From Dactylosporangium aurantiacum (lineage in GTDB: Bacteria; Actinomycetota; Actinomycetes; Mycobacteriales; Micromonosporaceae), in contig NZ_JNYJ01000009.1 in NCBI RefSeq assembly GCF_000716715.1, positions 1-64,000 of the forward strand: DNA of 64,000 nucleotides, written 5' to 3'. How positions within the stretch are numbered: the first letter of the stretch is position 1; each line of letters begins with the position of its first letter. The notes under the pieces were generated by a model. The model saw only the letters and a list, made by a program, of their open reading frames with translations, did no database searches and had not been told where the DNA came from. Of this stretch, positions 34,952 through 43,266 are shown piece after piece. A program made the position numbers and the translations under genes.

Positions 34952-35437
34952 GTGAAGATGTCGGGTGGCGTGGAGTGGGCGCTGCACTGCTGCGTGGTGC
35001 TGACCGCGGCGCCGGCGCCGGTGCCCGCCGCGCGCCTCGCCGAGCTGCACGACGTCTCCGGCAGCTACCTCGCCAAGCAGCTGCAAAACCTGTCCCGCGC
35101 CGGCCTGGTGCACTCGGTGCAGGGCCATGCCGGGGGGTACGTGCTGACCAGACCCCCGCAGGAGATCACCGTCCTGGACGTGGTGACCGCGGTGGACGGC
35201 GCGGCCCCGGCGTTCGTGTGCACGGAGATCCGCCAGCGCGGGCCGCTCGCCACACCGGCCGAGGCGTGCACGGCACCCTGCGCGATCAGCCGGGCGATGG
35301 CCGCCGCCGACGAGGCCTGGCGGGCCGCGCTGCGCGGGATCACGATCGCCGACCTCGCCCGGGACGTCACCGGCGACTACGGGCCGGGGGTGTTCGCCGG
35401 CATCCGCGCCTGGCTCGGCGCCGCCGGCCCGGCCTGA
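34952..35437 (+). CDS. Rrf2 family redox-responsive regulator
   Basis: 161 residues from GTG 34952; TACGAT six bases before it fits a leaderless start (ATG 34958 is the alternative). Winged-helix motif L-A-E-L-H-D-V-S-G-S-Y-L-A-K-Q-L-Q-N-L and V-Q-G-H-A-G-G-Y-V-L-T-R. A cysteine cluster C-T-E-I-R-Q, then A-C-T-A-P-C sits where IscR/NsrR/HypR proteins hold Fe-S or form disulfides. It probably senses oxidants or electrophiles and controls the divergent oxidoreductase gene. Confidence 0.92.
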   Translation: MKMSGGVEWALHCCVVLTAAPAPVPAARLAELHDVSGSYLAKQLQNLSRAGLVHSVQGHAGGYVLTRPPQEITVLDVVTAVDGAAPAFVCTEIRQRGPLATPAEACTAPCAISRAMAAADEAWRAALRGITIADLARDVTGDYGPGVFAGIRAWLGAAGPA

Positions 35438-35509
35438 GCCCGGCCGGCCGTCCCCCGCGGGATCGGCTTGCCCCGGTCACGGCGGTGGTCCTCGGGCGCT
35501 GTCACGGGC

Positions 35510-35970
35510 CCAGCCGCGCCAGCGCGGTGGTCGACCGCACCCGTTACCGACTTCGACCGATTCGCCGGCGTGCGCGCGGCCGGGTCGATCGGCGACGTGG
35601 TCCCGAAGCGGGCGTTACCGGCTCACCCTCAACCCCACCACCGGCCTGCTCTCCCAGCTGCTCGGCCGGCCCGTCCCAGCCGTGGAGGTCCGGCTCTGGC
35701 GTGAGCTCGCGACCCGTCTTGATGACCACCGGGTTCAACAACGCCTGCAACCGGGGCATCCGCGGCATCCTGCCCGTCGGCGACGGATACCTGTTCTTCG
35801 GCATCAACCAGGGCTGGCGGTACTCCACCGAGCCCTCGCGACGACCCGCCCACCGCCGGCCCCGGCCGGACCACCGAGCTGATCCACGAGCTGCTCGCGC
35901 ACCGAACCGACCGGTCGGGCTGCTCACGACGCTCGCCTCGGCACTGCCCGCCCGTCTGCAGGTGTAGGAG
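35510..35970 (+). pseudogene. decayed ORF, unrecognised
   Basis: Protein-like stretches appear in changing frames: D-F-D-R-F-A-G-V-R-A-A-G-S-I-G-D, then R-Y-R-L-T-L-N-P-T-T-G-L-L-S-Q-L-L-G, then R-G-I-R-G-I-L-P-V-G-D-G-Y-L-F-F-G-I-N-Q. No single frame covers them and no start is convincing. I do not recognise the family. The stretch lies between the Rrf2 gene and the esterase gene, and ends in a 23-bp tandem repeat. Confidence 0.35.
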
Positions 35971-35993
35971 CCCGCGACAGGTCCGGGTCAGGG

Positions 35994-36060
35994 CCGTGCC
36001 GCGGGCGGCAACGGCGGTCGTGCCACGGGCGGCAACGGCGTCGTGCCACGGGCGGCGGCA
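35994..36060. repeat. 23-24 bp tandem repeat, three copies
   Basis: Unit CGTGCCACGGGCGGCAACGG plus GGT/CGT, in three imperfect copies just before the esterase gene. No hairpin of note. Confidence 0.75.
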
Positions 36061-36101
36061 CCGTGGACCAGCTGTGCGTCGCGGCGCCGCATACTGGTGC
36101 G

Positions 36102-36929
36102 ATGGATCATGTAGCGCAGCGGCAGGCGATGCTCGACGCGGTCCCCGAGCAGGTCGGTCCCGTCAGGGCGATCCGGCTCGTGCGGGACCTCGACGCCGAC
36201 GGGGTGCCGGTCCGTCTCTACCAGGACAGCACCGTGCCGTCCGCCCCGGTCCTGCTCTACGCCCACGGCGGCGGCTGGGTCCTCGGCGACCTCACCACCC
36301 ACGACGGGCTGTGCCGCCTGCTGGCCGCCGAGACCGGCTGGGCCGTCCTCGCCGTCGACTACCGCCGGGCCCCGGAGGCACCGTTCCCGGCCGCGTTCGA
36401 GGACATCGACACGGTCAGCGGTTGGCTGCGACGGTACGCCCACCAGCACGCCCTCGACCCGACCACCGTCGCCGTCGGCGGGGACTCCGCCGGCGGCCTC
36501 CTCGCCACCGTGGCCGCCCGCCGGGAACGCGACGCCGGCCGCGGCTTCGCCGCGCAGGTGCTCATCTGCCCCGTGACCAGTCCCGCCATGGACTACCCCG
36601 ACCTCGGCAACGACGGCCTGTGGCCGGCCGAGATGGCGGAGTTCTGGGACGCGTTCGCCCCGCCCGGCGTCGACCGGCACCAGCCCGACCTCGACCCCTT
36701 CCTGGCCGACCCGGCAGGCCTGCCACCCGCGGTCATCGTCACCGCCGAGCTCGACATCCTCCGCGACGAGGCCGAACGCTACGCCGCCCGGCTCGCCGCC
36801 GCGGGCGTGCCCGTCATCGCGACCAGGTACCAGGGCACGTTCCACAACTTCCCGCGCAAGCTCGCCCTGACCCCCCACGCGGGCGTCGCCGTCGCCCAGA
36901 TCGCCGCCGCCCTGCGCGCCCTCACCTGA
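36102..36929 (+). CDS. alpha/beta hydrolase, hormone-sensitive-lipase (HSL) family esterase
   Basis: 275 residues from ATG 36102. The HSL oxyanion motif is A-H-G-G-G-W, the nucleophile elbow is G-D-S-A-G-G, the acid is in E-L-D-I-L-R-D-E, and the catalytic histidine is in G-T-F-H-N-F. D-Y-R-R-A-P-E is also typical. Short-chain ester hydrolase, cytosolic. A long open frame on the opposite strand runs across it and is treated as a shadow. Confidence 0.92.
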   Translation: MDHVAQRQAMLDAVPEQVGPVRAIRLVRDLDADGVPVRLYQDSTVPSAPVLLYAHGGGWVLGDLTTHDGLCRLLAAETGWAVLAVDYRRAPEAPFPAAFEDIDTVSGWLRRYAHQHALDPTTVAVGGDSAGGLLATVAARRERDAGRGFAAQVLICPVTSPAMDYPDLGNDGLWPAEMAEFWDAFAPPGVDRHQPDLDPFLADPAGLPPAVIVTAELDILRDEAERYAARLAAAGVPVIATRYQGTFHNFPRKLALTPHAGVAVAQIAAALRALT

Positions 36930-38439
36930 CACCCCCACCCCGGCCGCCGCCAACGCCCACCCCACGACCGCGCGCCGCCCGCCCAGCGGCGCACCCGCCG
37001 GCGACGCAGAAGGTTGGACTTCGGCCAGCCGCGCCATGGCGGATGACGCACAGACGCGGAAACCGGCCACCGCCGCCGAGGCGAAGGACACGCTGCCCGG
37101 CGAGCCTTTCGGCGGCACTGCGGTGGACGGCGCCGCGGTGGGCGGCGCCGCGGTGGACGGCGCTGCGGTGGACGGCGCTGCGGTGGGCGGCGCTGCGGTG
37201 GGCACCGCTGAGATGGCGGCGCGTGGCCCGGCGCGTCTGTCGGCGGCGCCGAGGCGGGCGGCGCATAGCTCGGCAGGCCAGACGGGAAGCGCCGAGGTGG
37301 CCGACGTGGAGGTCGGCGGATCCGTCGTTGGCGCGGAGTTGGCCGGGTCGCGCGGCAGCGTCGACGTAGGCGGACCAACCGGCGTCGGCAACGTCTGCGG
37401 CGTCGAGGCGCGGAGACTGCTGCGTGGCGCCGCGGTGGATGACGTGAAGGCGCGGGGACTGCTGCGTGGTGCCGCGGTGGATGACGTGGAGGTGCGTGGA
37501 TTGCTGCGTGGTGCCGCGGCGGGCGACGTGAAGGTGCGTGGATTGCTGCGTGGCGCCGCGGTGGACGACGTGAAGGTGCGGGGATTGGTCCGTGGCGCTG
37601 CGGTGTACGTGAAGGTGCGTGGATCGCTGCGTGGTGCTGCGGCGGGCGACGTGGAGGTGCGGGGATTGGTCCGTGGCGCGGCAGTGGGCGACGTGGAGGT
37701 GCGTGGCGCTGCGGGGCGCGACATGGAGGTTGGCAGAGCCGTCGTCGGCACGGAGTCGGGTGGGTCGCCCGGCGCGAAGTCGGGTCGATTGGTCGGCGGC
37801 ATCAATGTTCGCGGCGTGACGGTGTGGGGATCAGCGGGCGGCGTCGAGTCCTGCAGGCCAGCCGAGGCCGCGGAGGTGGACCGTGCGGAGGTCGGCGGCG
37901 TCGTCGGTGCCGCTGAAGTGGGCGGATCGGTCGGCGGCGGCAAGGCTCGCGGCGTGGCGACGTGAGGATCGGTCCGTGGCGTTGCGGTGGGCGGCGCGTA
38001 CGTCAGCGGTGTGGAGGCGGGCGGGGCGGACTTCGGCAGGTCTGTCGGGGAGTTCAACGCCCGGCGATCGGCAGGTGCGCGTCTCGCCGGCGGCCGCACC
38101 TCCGCTGTCGGTGTCTCGCCCGCTGCCAGCGCCTCGGCCGCTGTCGGCGTGTCGCCCGCTGCCAGTGCCCCGGCCGCTGTCAGTGGCCGGGGCGCTGCCG
38201 GGGTCCCGCCCGGGCCTGCGGCTCCCGCCAGCACGCGGGCGTTGCGGAGGCGGGTCAGCTTCGTGGCGTGGCGGGCCGCCAGGCCGTGGGTGCGGGCCTC
38301 GGCGAACTCCGCCCTCGCCCGTGCCTTCTCCTCGTGCCGGCGGTGCCATGCGGCGGCCTGTGCCGCCAGGCGGGCGGCGCCGTCGATGACGTCCGAGCCG
38401 GATCCTGGTGCTTCCAACGAAAAATACGGTCGTGGCATG
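36930..38439 (-). CDS. repeat-rich protein with conserved-looking N-terminus and Pro/Thr/Ala/Ser tail
   Basis: Start ATG 38439 with strong SD GGGGGAGG. The first 65 residues (M-P-R-P-Y-F-S-L-E-A, then A-A-A-W-H-R-R-H-E-E-K-A-R-A-R-A-E-F-A-E) look like a real helical domain. Then comes low-complexity sequence with 14-residue (A-A-P-R-S-N-P-R-T-F-T-S-S-T) and five-residue (T-A-A-P-S) repeats. The frame has no stop until 35988, which would run antisense through the esterase. I place the end near 36930 only because coding character fades there. Length changes between repeat copies are multiples of three, which supports translation. Confidence 0.4.
37114..37203. repeat. 15-bp tandem repeat, six copies
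   Basis: Unit GGCGCTGCGGTGGAC/GGC in six contiguous copies (37114, 37129, 37144, 37159, 37174, 37189). On the - strand it encodes T-A-A-P-S/P. Confidence 0.9.
37435..37713. repeat. 42-bp minisatellite, about seven copies
   Basis: Copies start at 37435, 37477, 37519, 37561, 37603 (39 bases), 37642 and 37684 (30 bases). A shared core is GACGTGAAGGTGCGTGGATT. Indels between copies are multiples of three. Confidence 0.9.
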
Positions 38440-38537
38440 CGCCGCCTCCCCCGATAGGCGCTGCCCCACCATTCTCGAACCCGCACCCCGCCTCGTCCAG
38501 TGCCATCACCCCCAGCGACCATCCCGCCACCCGACGC

Positions 38538-38999
38538 TCAGTACGTGCGGTAGTGGCACCAGGAGCGGGCGGCGCGGGTGTTGAGCAGGAGCAGGAACAG
38601 GGCCGGAAGCGCGGCGCTCGCGATGGTGGACGGGGTCAGCAGGGAGGTGCTGTACGCCTGCCACGCCGCCGACGCGAGGCTCAGGACGTTGAGCAGGATC
38701 AGCACCACGCGGGCCCAGTTGCGGCCGCGCTGGACCTTGCGGCCCAGGACGATCGCGATCAGGCCGAGCACGCCGAAGACGGCGACGACGGTCGCGACGA
38801 CCGGTGTGACCGCGGATGAGCGGGCGCCGAGCAGCTCACGCCATTCGCCGGTCATGTCCGAGGCCGCGACGGCGAAGAGCGCGGCGACGCCGAGCATCAC
38901 CAGGCCGCCGAGGTACTGGAAGACGGCGACGACGTGCAGGGAGACCGGGGCGGTGGTGCGGGTCGCGTACACCGGCTGCGGAGGATATGCGTAAGCCAT
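38538..38999 (-). CDS. small four-helix membrane protein
   Basis: 153 residues from ATG 38999. The N-terminus is Pro/Tyr-rich (M-A-Y-A-Y-P-P-Q-P-V-Y-A). Four hydrophobic segments follow (V-V-A-V-F-Q-Y-L-G-G-L-V-M-L, V-V-A-T-V-V-A-V-F-G-V-L-G-L, W-A-R-V-V-L-I-L-L-N-V-L and A-A-L-P-A-L-F-L-L-L-L). The C-terminal S-W-C-H-Y-R ending is a pattern seen in actinobacterial tetraspan proteins. No known function. Confidence 0.8.
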   Translation of the reverse strand: MAYAYPPQPVYATRTTAPVSLHVVAVFQYLGGLVMLGVAALFAVAASDMTGEWRELLGARSSAVTPVVATVVAVFGVLGLIAIVLGRKVQRGRNWARVVLILLNVLSLASAAWQAYSTSLLTPSTIASAALPALFLLLLNTRAARSWCHYRTY

Positions 39000-39050
39000 G
39001 CCGACAGCGTGCTCGCGCGACGAACCCCGCGACTCGCACGTTCATGCCAA

Positions 39051-39110
39051 CCCCGCGAGGGCCGACCCTGCGAGGGCCGACCCTGCGAGGGCCGCCCCTG
39101 CGAGGGCCAG
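39051..39110. repeat. 15-bp tandem repeat, four copies
   Basis: Unit CCCTGCGAGGGCCGA at 39066, 39081 and 39096, with a 14-base copy before. Each holds a small dyad (CCCTGCGAGGG). Intergenic, between two - strand membrane-protein genes; nothing else is seen in 39000-39247. Confidence 0.85.
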
Positions 39111-39247
39111 CCGGGGCAAGGGCCGTCATTCCTGGCGCAGCACGTACCCGTCCGACGCGCGTACCGCCGTGCGGGTGCCCAGCGGCGCCGACAGCGGCAA
39201 ACAACCCGATCGATCGTCGCATGACGTCGATGCTACGACCGGTGCGG

Positions 39248-39883
39248 TCAGCAGGGCGGGGTCGCCCGGTACAGGTGGATCGACACGGTGGCCAGCCATG
39301 CCCAGATCACCAGGACCGCCGCGACGAACCCGAGGGTGAGCGCGGGCGCGCTGTTGCCCGACGCGATCCCCACGAACCCGGCCAGGAAGAGCGCGCCAGA
39401 GGTGTACGAGTAGCGCGCCAGCCCCCGCCGGCCGTCCCGGGCGAAGCGACGGCCCACGACCACGCACGCGGCGATGACGCACAGGAAGCCGATGCTGCCC
39501 GCCGCCAGGTGCCCGATGCCGTGCCAGCTCACGGCGCCCGGGCCGGCGGGGGTGCCGGCCGGGAAGCCCAGCCCGGGATCGGCGCGCAGCGCGCCCGCGG
39601 CGATGAGGCTGGCGCCGTACACGCCGACGAGCCGGGCCACCCACGGGGTGTCCGGCAGCGCCCGGTGCAGGCCCGTCGCGGCGGCCAGGACCATGAGCCC
39701 GGTCAGCACGAAGTTGGTGATCTGGATCCAGCCGAGATCGCCGTTGGACAGCAGGCTCCACGCGTGCCGGGTCAGGTCGAAACCTTCCCGGGTGAGGGCC
39801 TGGGCGAGGCTGACGGTCACGTAGAACGGGCCGGCGAGCACGCCGTAGCCGAGCAGGGAACGGGTGACCTGGTTGGGAAGCAC
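39248..39883 (-). CDS. DUF998-like six-helix membrane protein
   Basis: 211 residues from GTG 39883 with SD AAGGAG. Starts V-L-P-N-Q-V-T-R-S-L-L-G-Y-G-V-L-A-G-P-F-Y. Six membrane segments with the DUF998 features: L-S-N-G-D-L-G-W-I-Q after TM1, a D-P-G-L-G-F-P-A-G loop, and H-G-I-G-H-L-A-A-G. Members are small integral membrane proteins without assigned reaction. Confidence 0.85.
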   Translation of the reverse strand: MLPNQVTRSLLGYGVLAGPFYVTVSLAQALTREGFDLTRHAWSLLSNGDLGWIQITNFVLTGLMVLAAATGLHRALPDTPWVARLVGVYGASLIAAGALRADPGLGFPAGTPAGPGAVSWHGIGHLAAGSIGFLCVIAACVVVGRRFARDGRRGLARYSYTSGALFLAGFVGIASGNSAPALTLGFVAAVLVIWAWLATVSIHLYRATPPC

Positions 39884-39951
39884 GGCAGTGGTCTCCTTCG
39901 GCGAGGGTGGGCCTTCACCGGTGCCTCGAACGGGGCGGCCGCGATCCGACA

Positions 39952-41115
39952 TCACCGACCAGAAATTTTTCGCGGCGACGCACCGGTGATCGCGGCGAAG
40001 CAGGCCCGCACCTCGGCCACGAACAGCGACGGCTGCTCGAACGCGGCGAAGTGCCCGCCGCGGTCCGGTTCGCTCCAGTACCGGATGTCGGTGAACCGGC
40101 GCTGCGCCCACCGCCGCGACGGGCGCGGGATCTCCTTCGGGAACACGGAGGCGCCGACGGGCACGGTGACCAGGTCGGTGGCCCCACCGGTGAAGCGCCG
40201 CTGCACGTCCTTGAAGCTCTCCCAGTACAGCCGGGCCGCGGACGCGCCGGTGCCGGGCAGCCAGTACAGCATCAGGTTGTCCAGCAGGTCGTCGCGGGTG
40301 AACGTGCGGTGCTCCCAGTCGGTCCAGGCCCGGAACTTCTCCGCGATCCACGCGCACAGCGCCGCGGGGGAGTCGACCAGGGCGTAGCCGATCGTCTGCG
40401 GCCGGGTCGACTGCTGCAGCGAGTAGCCGTCCTCCACGGCACCGGCCCGCTCGAGGTCGGCGAGGCTGCGCCGCTCCGTCCCGGTCAGGTCGCCGAAGGT
40501 CGCCGGGTCGGGCGGGGCGAGCGGTGGCACCAGGTGCAGCCCGACGACCCGGTCCGGGTCCTGCTGCGCGATGGCGGTGCTGACGCTGGTGCCCCAGTCG
40601 TGGCCCTGCGCGGCGAAGCGGTCGTAGCCGAGGCCCGCCATCAGCTCCACCCAGGCCCGCGCGATGCGTTCGACGCCCCAGCCGGGACCGGACGGCTTGT
40701 CGCTGAAGCCGTACCCGGGCAGCGACGGGCACACCACGTGGAACGCGGGCCCGGCCGCCGGGTCGGTCAGCGGCCCCACCACCTTCAGGAACTCCACCAC
40801 CGACCCGGGCCAGCCGTGCGTCATCACCAGCGGCAGCGCGTCCGGGTCGGGGGAACGCACGTGCAGGTGGTGGATCCACACCCCGTCGACGAGCGTGCGG
40901 TACTGCGGCAGCGCGTTGAGCCGGGCCTCGGCGGCGCGCCAGTCGTAGCCGTCGGCCCAGTACGCGCACAGCCGCCGCACCCATTCCAGCGGCACCCCCT
41001 GCGACCAGTCCGGCACCGTCTCAGGCTCCGGCCAGCGGGTCGCGTGCAGGCGCCGGCGCAGGTCGTCGACGACGTCGCCGGCGATCTCGACCCGGAACGG
41101 CACGGTGCGCGTCAT
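39952..41115 (-). CDS. epoxide hydrolase (EHN domain plus alpha/beta hydrolase)
   Basis: 387 residues from ATG 41115 (M-T-R-T-V-P-F-R-V-E-I); the frame extends upstream without similarity. The N-terminal EHN domain ends near residue 110 (W-R-A-A-E-A-R-L-N). The hydrolase has oxyanion H-G-W-P-G-S, the nucleophile in G-H-D-W-G-T-S, cap tyrosines, and the late G-G-H-F-A-A-F-E-Q-P histidine. This matches microsomal-type/juvenile-hormone-type bacterial epoxide hydrolases. The gene ends 68 bases before the DUF998 start and may share its transcript. Confidence 0.92.
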   Translation of the reverse strand: MTRTVPFRVEIAGDVVDDLRRRLHATRWPEPETVPDWSQGVPLEWVRRLCAYWADGYDWRAAEARLNALPQYRTLVDGVWIHHLHVRSPDPDALPLVMTHGWPGSVVEFLKVVGPLTDPAAGPAFHVVCPSLPGYGFSDKPSGPGWGVERIARAWVELMAGLGYDRFAAQGHDWGTSVSTAIAQQDPDRVVGLHLVPPLAPPDPATFGDLTGTERRSLADLERAGAVEDGYSLQQSTRPQTIGYALVDSPAALCAWIAEKFRAWTDWEHRTFTRDDLLDNLMLYWLPGTGASAARLYWESFKDVQRRFTGGATDLVTVPVGASVFPKEIPRPSRRWAQRRFTDIRYWSEPDRGGHFAAFEQPSLFVAEVRACFAAITGASPRKISGR

Positions 41116-41165
41116 ACCGGCCATCCTCGCGCGCACGGCGGCGGCCCGCAGCGCTGACGCGCATG

Positions 41166-41558
41166 TCAGGCGAGGGCGAACAGGTGCCCGGTCGGCGAAT
41201 AGTCGATCTTCCAGTCGGTGTACACGCCGCACGCCCCGTCGGTCAGGCACCGCATCCCGACCGACACCCAGCGCACGTCGCCGTCGTCGCACAGCGCGTA
41301 GCCGACGGCGATCTCGAACGTCTCCCCGCCGCACGGGCAGCCGGCCTCGCCCCCGTCCTCCTCGTCGGCGACGTCGGCCGCGTCGAGCATCACGAACTCG
41401 TCCTCGCACGCCTCGCACCGCCGGGCCGCGTAGCCGGCCTCGTCGTCGACCCACAGCCGGAACTCGGTCCCGCCGCACGCCGCGCAGACCGACTGTTCGA
41501 CCCGGTGCACCGGGTAGCCGCCGGCCCGGTACCGCCGCAGGTACGTGTCGAGCTCCAT
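41166..41558 (-). CDS. zinc-ribbon protein of unknown function
   Basis: 130 residues from ATG 41558. Three Cys pairs are seen: C-A-A-C-G-G near residue 25, C-E-A-C near 49, and C-P-C-G-G near 75, with two more cysteines later (M-R-C-L-T-D-G-A-C-G-V). The middle is acidic (D-A-A-D-V-A-D-E-E-D-G-G). It probably binds zinc. Similar small cysteine-rich proteins in actinobacteria are not characterised. Confidence 0.75.
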   Translation of the reverse strand: MELDTYLRRYRAGGYPVHRVEQSVCAACGGTEFRLWVDDEAGYAARRCEACEDEFVMLDAADVADEEDGGEAGCPCGGETFEIAVGYALCDDGDVRWVSVGMRCLTDGACGVYTDWKIDYSPTGHLFALA

Positions 41559-41725
41559 GACCCGCAGCGTAGAGCCCGCGAAAACCGTTCGCCGCCGATT
41601 CCCGGCCGTGGTGTCCTCTCCACATCTGGTTCTACGACCCGCCCTCGACGACGACCGGCGCCCTGCAACGCGGCCTCGGCCGCGGCGCCGCGCGGGTAGC
41701 GGAGCTGCCGGACCCGGCGACGGCG

Positions 41726-42763
41726 GTGACGGCCTGCGTCGAGCGGGACCACCGCTACCACTGGGCCGTCGACGAGCGCGCCGTCTACCTGGCGCGGCTC
41801 GTCCGCGACCTGCGGCTGCCGGTCGCGCGCCTCGCCGCCGTGCTGCGCGGGCCCGCCGACGAGGACAACGCCTTCGGCAACACCCTCGACGTGCTGGTGG
41901 CCCTGGGCCGCGCGGGCGACCACGCGTCGGTCGAGGTGCTGCGCGAGTACGTCCGCGACGGCCCGCGCTGGTCCGACGTCCTCGACGTGATCGGCGGTGC
42001 CTGGCCGGCCGAGCTGTGGCAGGAGTGGGCGGCGGAGGACGCCCGCGTCGCCGTGCTGGTCGAGGCGTCCCCGCTGCCGCGGTGCCCGGGCCGGCCGCTG
42101 CGCGACGCCACCGACGAGGAGCTGCTCGCCGCGGTCCGCACGGGCGGCGGCGGGTCACCGGCCGCGCTGTGGGAACTGCGCCGCCGTGGTCCGCAGCCGG
42201 CGCTGCTGGACCTCGCCGCCGCCGACCTGCCGCCCGCCCGCCTGCGCGGGCCGCTCGGCGCCGCGCTGGAGGAGCTGGGAGCGGCGGCGGTGCCGCTCGC
42301 CCGGCAGTGGGCGGCGCGGCCCGGGCACCCGATGGCGTGGACGGCGGCGGCGATCCTCGCCGGGCACGGTGACGAGTCCGACGTGCCGGCTCTCCTCGCC
42401 GCGTGGGCGTGGCTCGACCGGCGCGGGGACGACCTGTGCGGCTACGGCCTGCTCGCCGAAGGGCTGGCCCGCATCGGCGGGAGCGGCGCCCGGGCGGTGC
42501 TGCCGAAGCTGCGCCGGGCCTGGTTCAGCCCGCACTCGTCCGAGCGCGCCGCCTGCCTGCGCGCCGCCCACACCCTCGACCCGGACGGCTGCGAAGCGCC
42601 GCTCACGGAAGGGCTGTGGGACTGCGAGCGCGACGTGCGCCGGTACGCCGCCGAGCACGCGCCGCTGAGCCCGCTGGTGCGGGACCGGCTCGCCGGCCTG
42701 CGCGACGACCCTCTGGAGACCGCTGAGGTGCGCGCCGTCGCGGCCGGTCGGCTCGCCGCATGA
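41726..42763 (+). CDS. HEAT-like helical repeat protein
   Basis: 345 residues from GTG 41726. Alpha-helical, Leu/Ala-rich pairs of helices (L-A-A-V-L-R-G-P, L-D-V-L-V-A-L-G-R-A-G-D, A-W-T-A-A-A-I-L-A-G-H-G-D, L-R-A-A-H-T-L-D-P-D-G) indicate an armadillo/HEAT-like solenoid. Coding sequence clearly continues upstream in the same frame (W-F-Y-D-P-P-S-T-T-T-G-A-L-Q-R-G-L-G from 41627). There is no ATG, GTG or TTG before the stop at 41570-41572, so the true start is unusual or the 5' end is damaged. It overlaps the next gene by four bases. Confidence 0.75.
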   Translation: MTACVERDHRYHWAVDERAVYLARLVRDLRLPVARLAAVLRGPADEDNAFGNTLDVLVALGRAGDHASVEVLREYVRDGPRWSDVLDVIGGAWPAELWQEWAAEDARVAVLVEASPLPRCPGRPLRDATDEELLAAVRTGGGGSPAALWELRRRGPQPALLDLAAADLPPARLRGPLGAALEELGAAAVPLARQWAARPGHPMAWTAAAILAGHGDESDVPALLAAWAWLDRRGDDLCGYGLLAEGLARIGGSGARAVLPKLRRAWFSPHSSERAACLRAAHTLDPDGCEAPLTEGLWDCERDVRRYAAEHAPLSPLVRDRLAGLRDDPLETAEVRAVAAGRLAA

Positions 42764-43266
42764 CGCGCCGGTACGCCTACGTCGGGCCGGGCGAGCTGCA
42801 TGGCCTGGCGCCGGTCGGCGTCGGGGTCGTCCGCGGGGCGGCGGACCTCGACGCGTGGCTGGCCGCACGGGACCCGCGGGAGCTCGCCGAGCCGTTCACG
42901 TTCGTGGTCGACGGCGGCGGGGTGCTGCGGCTCGCGCCGCGGCGCAGCGAGCACGTGGCCTGCGCCGGTGGTGGCGACGTGCTCGCCGCGGGCGAGATGG
43001 GGTTCGTGCGGACCGCGGCCGGCTGGCGCGTCGACCGGGTCAGCAACCAGTCCACGGGCTACTGCCCCGACGCGGCGGGCAGCTGGCCGGCCGTCGCGGC
43101 GGCCCTCACCGCGGCCGGCACGCCGCACCCGGGCGGGTTCACCGACGAGGTGGTCTTCCGCCGCTGTACCGCCTGCGCCGCCCGCAACGTCGTGCACGAC
43201 GGCGACCTCGTCTGCGCCGTGTGCGCCGCGCCGCTGCCGGAGCACTGGAACCTCGGTCTCAGCTGA
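42760..43266 (+). CDS. hypothetical protein with C-terminal zinc ribbon
   Basis: 168 residues from ATG 42760, overlapping the previous stop. The C-terminus has C-T-A-C-A-A-R-N and C-A-V-C-A-A-P-L, two CxxC knuckles 17 residues apart. The N-terminal part (Y-A-Y-V-G-P-G-E-L, then F-T-F-V-V-D-G-G-G-V-L-R-L-A-P-R-R-S-E-H-V-A-C-A-G-G) is a recurrent actinobacterial pattern without known function. Likely translated together with the HEAT-like protein. Confidence 0.8.
   Translation: MTRRYAYVGPGELHGLAPVGVGVVRGAADLDAWLAARDPRELAEPFTFVVDGGGVLRLAPRRSEHVACAGGGDVLAAGEMGFVRTAAGWRVDRVSNQSTGYCPDAAGSWPAVAAALTAAGTPHPGGFTDEVVFRRCTACAARNVVHDGDLVCAVCAAPLPEHWNLGLS

Noticed and set aside
37435..37713. CRISPR-like array
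   Set aside because: Repeats are directly adjacent 42-bp units without unique spacers, and there are no cas genes. It is a coding-type minisatellite.
37036..37965. 309-residue + strand protein with V-R-G-L-L-R-G-A-A repeats
   Set aside because: The - strand reading has a strong SD, a non-repetitive N-terminal domain and typical Pro/Thr/Ala/Ser linker composition; the + frame has none of these.
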